From NCBI RefSeq assembly GCF_003254575.1, contig NZ_QJUA01000046.1, positions 1-40,018 of the forward strand: DNA of 40,018 nucleotides, given 5' to 3'. The translations under genes and the position numbers were made by a program. Positions 37,357-40,018 of the stretch are shown here, in pieces. A model generated the notes under the pieces. It did not search any database. It saw only the letters and a program-made list of their open reading frames with translations, and was not told where the DNA came from. The stretch comes from Mycobacterium kyogaense. GTDB taxonomy: Bacteria > Actinomycetota > Actinomycetes > Mycobacteriales > Mycobacteriaceae. The stretch's first letter is position 1. Every line of letters begins with the position of its first letter.

Positions 37357-37834
37357 CGGTGTCCTCAGCGTCCGCCTCGTCTGGCCCCCGGCCCTCGTCC
37401 TCCGCCCCAGTTACACGGTACGGGTCGGCGTCGCCTGCGTGCTTGGCACCTTCCCGAACTCTCGCCAAATCCTCATCCGCGGCACGCGCCCGGGCCAGCA
37501 GCTCTTCCATCCGGTTGGCCGCGTCGGGGACGGTGTCGCGCGCGAACGCCAGCGTCGGGGTGAACCGAACCCCCAGCGAGGCACCGACCTTCGTGCGCAG
37601 CACACCTGTGGCTTTTTCCAGCCCGGCGGCGGCGCCTTCGTAGTCCGGTTCCTCGTCGAGGGACCGACCCAGCACCGTGTAGAACAGCGTGGCGTCGTGC
37701 AGGTCGTTGGTGACCTTGGCGTCCGTGATCGTCACGCCGGCGAGCCGAGGGTCTTTGATCTCGTACTCGATTGCCGACGCGACGATCGTGGATATCCGCT
37801 TGGCCAACCGCTTCGCCCGCGCGGGGTCAGCCAT
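37319..37834 (-). CDS. rbfA: ribosome-binding factor A
   Basis: A 171-residue 30S assembly factor. The KH-type core covers about residues 5-115 (AKRLAKRISTIVASAIEYEIKDPRL, split; VTITDAKVTNDLHDATLFYTVLG, split; LGVRFTPTLAFARD). The 50 C-terminal residues are acidic and low in complexity, as in other mycobacteria. ATG 37834 follows the infB stop by 15 nt. Confidence 0.96.
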   Translation of the reverse strand: MADPARAKRLAKRISTIVASAIEYEIKDPRLAGVTITDAKVTNDLHDATLFYTVLGRSLDEEPDYEGAAAGLEKATGVLRTKVGASLGVRFTPTLAFARDTVPDAANRMEELLARARAADEDLARVREGAKHAGDADPYRVTGAEDEGRGPDEADAEDTGDFDTLHDRHDR

Positions 37835-37849
37835 GTCGACCGTCCGTCA

Positions 37850-40018
37850 TCAGGTGCGCGCCTTCTCGACCAGCTCGTACGCCTCGATAACGTCACCCTC
37901 CTTGATGTCGGAATAGGTGAGCGTCAAACCGCACTCGTACCCGTCCCGCACCTCGGTGGCGTCGTCCTTCTCGCGCTTGAGCGACGAGATGGTGACCGAC
38001 TCCGCAACGACGACGTTGTCACGGAGCAGACGCGCCTTGGCGTTACGACGCATGATGCCCGAGGTGACAAGGCAACCGGCGATGTTGCCGACCTTGGACG
38101 ACCGGAAGATCGCCCGGATCTCGGCACGGCCGAGCTCCTTCTCCTCGTAGATCGGCTTGAGCATGCCCTTGAGCGCACCCTGGATCTCGTCGATCGCCTG
38201 GTAGATCACCGAGTAGTAGCGGATGTCGACGCCCTCGCGGTTCGCGAGCTCGGTGGCCTTGCCCTCGGCACGCACGTTGAACCCGATGATGATCGCGTCC
38301 GACGCCGACGCCAGGTTGACGTTGGTCTCGGTGACACCACCGACACCGCGGTCGATGACCCGCAGCTCCACCTCGTCGTCGATCTCGATCCCGAGCAGGG
38401 CCTCCTCCAGCGCCTCGACGGTGCCGGAGTTGTCGCCCTTGAGGATCAGATTCAGCTGCGAAGTCTCCTTCAACGCTGCATCGAGATCGTCGAGGCTGAT
38501 GCGCTTGCGCGTCCGTGCGGCCAGCGCGTTGCGCTTGCGTGCACTTCGGCGATCAGCGATCTGCCGGGCGATCCGGTCCTCGTCGACGACGAGCAGGTTG
38601 TCACCTGCGCCTGGCACCGATGTGAAGCCGATGACCTGGACGGGCCGCGACGGCAGCGCCTCCGCGACGTCCTCGCCGTGCTCGTCGACCATGCGGCGCA
38701 CGCGGCCATAGGCATCACCCGCAACGATCGAGTCGCCGACGCGCAGCGTGCCGCGCTGGATGAGCACGGTGGCCACCGGGCCGCGACCACGGTCCAGATG
38801 GGCCTCGATCGCGACGCCCTGGGCCTCCATGTCGGGGTTGGCCCGCAGGTCCAACGCAGCGTCGGCTGTCAGGATGACCGCTTCGAGCAGGGCGTCGATG
38901 TTGGTGCCCTGCTTGGCCGAGATGTCGACGAACATGGTGTCGCCACCGAAGTCCTCGGCGACCAGCCCGTATTCGGTGAGCTGGCCACGGATCTTGGCCG
39001 GGTCCGCGCCTTCCTTGTCGATCTTGTTGACTGCCACGACGATCGGCACGTCGGCCGCCTGCGCGTGGTTGATGGCCTCCACCGTCTGTGGCATGACACC
39101 GTCGTCTGCCGCGACCACGAGGATCGCGATGTCGGTGGCCTTCGCGCCACGGGCACGCATGGCGGTGAACGCTTCGTGGCCCGGGGTGTCGATGAAGGTG
39201 ACCAGTCGCTGGTTGCCGTCCAGTTCGGTGAGGACCTGGTAGGCGCCGATGTGCTGGGTGATGCCGCCGGCCTCGCCCTCGCGGACGGTGGCGTTACGGA
39301 TCGTGTCCAGCAGTCGGGTCTTGCCGTGGTCGACGTGACCCATGACGGTGACCACCGGCGGACGGAACTCGAGATCGTCCTCGTCGCCCTCGTCCTCGCC
39401 GTAGGTGAGGTCGAACGACGACAGCAGCTCGCGGTCCTCGTCCTCCGGGGACACGACCTGCACGACGTAGTTCATCTCGCTGCCGAGCAGCTCGAGCGTC
39501 GAATCGTCTACCGACTGGGTCGCAGTGACCATCTCACCGAGGTTGAACAGCGCCTGGACCAGCGAGGCCGGGTTGGCGTTGATCTTGTCGGCGAAGTCGA
39601 CCAGCGACGCGCCGCGAGGCAACCGGATTACCTCGCCATTGCCGTGCGGCAACCGCACGCCACCGACGACCGGGGCCTGCATGTTCTCGTACTCAGCGCG
39701 TTTCGCCCGCTTCGACTTACGGCCTCGCCGGACTGCACCACCGGGACGACCGAACGCGCCTGCCGCGCCTCCGCGCTGACCGGGACGGCCTCCGCCGCCA
39801 CCACCGGGACGACCACGGAAACCGCCGCCTGCGGGCGCACCGCCGCCACCACCGGCACCGCCACCGCGGTAGTTACCGCCGCCGCCACCGCCGCCGCCGC
39901 CGGGGCGACCGACACCACCAGGTGCCGGACGGGGTCCGCCGCCGGGGCGAGGACCGCCTGCGGGCCGGGGACCGCCGCCGGGGCGGGGACCCTGCGGGCG
40001 AGGAGGCATGTTGCCAGG
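37850..40018 (-). CDS. infB: translation initiation factor IF-2, 5' end beyond window
   Basis: The 3' part (about 720 codons) of the gene for IF-2; mycobacterial IF-2 has about 900 or more residues, so the start lies past the right edge. The visible part opens with a Pro/Gly/Arg-rich low-complexity stretch (about 110 residues), then an IF-2 N-terminal helical region, then the GTPase domain with MGHVDHGKT, FIDTPGHEAF and NKIDKEGA, and domains II-IV that bind the ribosome and initiator tRNA. It is the first visible gene of infB-rbfA-nrnA-dinF. Confidence 0.97.
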   Translation of the reverse strand, partial: PGNMPPRPQGPRPGGGPRPAGGPRPGGGPRPAPGGVGRPGGGGGGGGGNYRGGGAGGGGGAPAGGGFRGRPGGGGGGRPGQRGGAAGAFGRPGGAVRRGRKSKRAKRAEYENMQAPVVGGVRLPHGNGEVIRLPRGASLVDFADKINANPASLVQALFNLGEMVTATQSVDDSTLELLGSEMNYVVQVVSPEDEDRELLSSFDLTYGEDEGDEDDLEFRPPVVTVMGHVDHGKTRLLDTIRNATVREGEAGGITQHIGAYQVLTELDGNQRLVTFIDTPGHEAFTAMRARGAKATDIAILVVAADDGVMPQTVEAINHAQAADVPIVVAVNKIDKEGADPAKIRGQLTEYGLVAEDFGGDTMFVDISAKQGTNIDALLEAVILTADAALDLRANPDMEAQGVAIEAHLDRGRGPVATVLIQRGTLRVGDSIVAGDAYGRVRRMVDEHGEDVAEALPSRPVQVIGFTSVPGAGDNLLVVDEDRIARQIADRRSARKRNALAARTRKRISLDDLDAALKETSQLNLILKGDNSGTVEALEEALLGIEIDDEVELRVIDRGVGGVTETNVNLASASDAIIIGFNVRAEGKATELANREGVDIRYYSVIYQAIDEIQGALKGMLKPIYEEKELGRAEIRAIFRSSKVGNIAGCLVTSGIMRRNAKARLLRDNVVVAESVTISSLKREKDDATEVRDGYECGLTLTYSDIKEGDVIEAYELVEKART

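Noticed and set aside
39628..39918. Val/Ala-rich open frames in the infB 5' region
   Set aside because: They are alternative frames of the Pro/Gly/Arg low-complexity stretch of IF-2 and not genes.

Overview
The window is high-GC actinobacterial DNA and almost certainly comes from a mycobacterium, most likely a fast-growing Mycolicibacterium close to M. smegmatis. The evidence is the conserved order aldR-ald, blaS-pepR-gpsI, rpsO, ribF, sirR, truB-pptT-pptH, echA16-dinF-nrnA-rbfA-infB, a 13E12-type HNH gene, and many TANNNT -10 elements placed 6-9 nt before start codons, as in mycobacterial leaderless genes. Organism, operon and family calls were made by reading the sequence; no database search was possible.

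Region 1 (1-1878): a left flank with 25-bp tandem repeats that look like a transposon end, a 13E12 (DUF222/HNH) endonuclease gene and a small secreted protein. This is typical of a recombination-prone boundary.

Region 2 (1865-17482): a complete uptake [NiFe]-hydrogenase locus of the group 2a (Huc) type. The leftward structural operon is hucM (DUF1641 stalk protein), hucS, hucL, a maturation protease with an extra C-terminal domain, a 66-aa protein, a TPR-like protein, a NifU-Rieske fusion (HucE-like), a six-repeat NHL propeller and a 280-aa protein of unknown function. The last six are joined by 4-nt start/stop overlaps. An AraC-family regulator diverges from hucM. The maturation genes follow: hypF-hypC-hypD-hypE leftward and hypA-hypB rightward from a shared promoter region. 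Together these genes make, mature and probably wire to the quinone pool an enzyme of the class that oxidises trace atmospheric H2.

Region 3 (17487-24720): aldR/ald (alanine metabolism), a UPF0225 (YchJ-like) protein, a GXWXG/DUF4334 protein, and the gpsI-pepR-blaS operon (PNPase, M16 peptidase, class A beta-lactamase).

Region 4 (25000-31023): a methyltransferase, rpsO, ribF, sirR (DtxR/MntR family), an SRPBCC protein, and the coupled pptH-pptT-truB operon.

Region 5 (31024-40018): a KstR-type operator, a secreted DUF3558-like protein, a CocE/NonD hydrolase, DUF2277 and DUF1802 proteins, echA16, a MATE transporter (dinF), nrnA, rbfA and the 3' part of infB, which runs off the right edge. No stretch without a gene exceeds 300 bases; the longest are 24721-24999 and 10224-10449, both described below. 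I saw no rRNA, tRNA or CRISPR.
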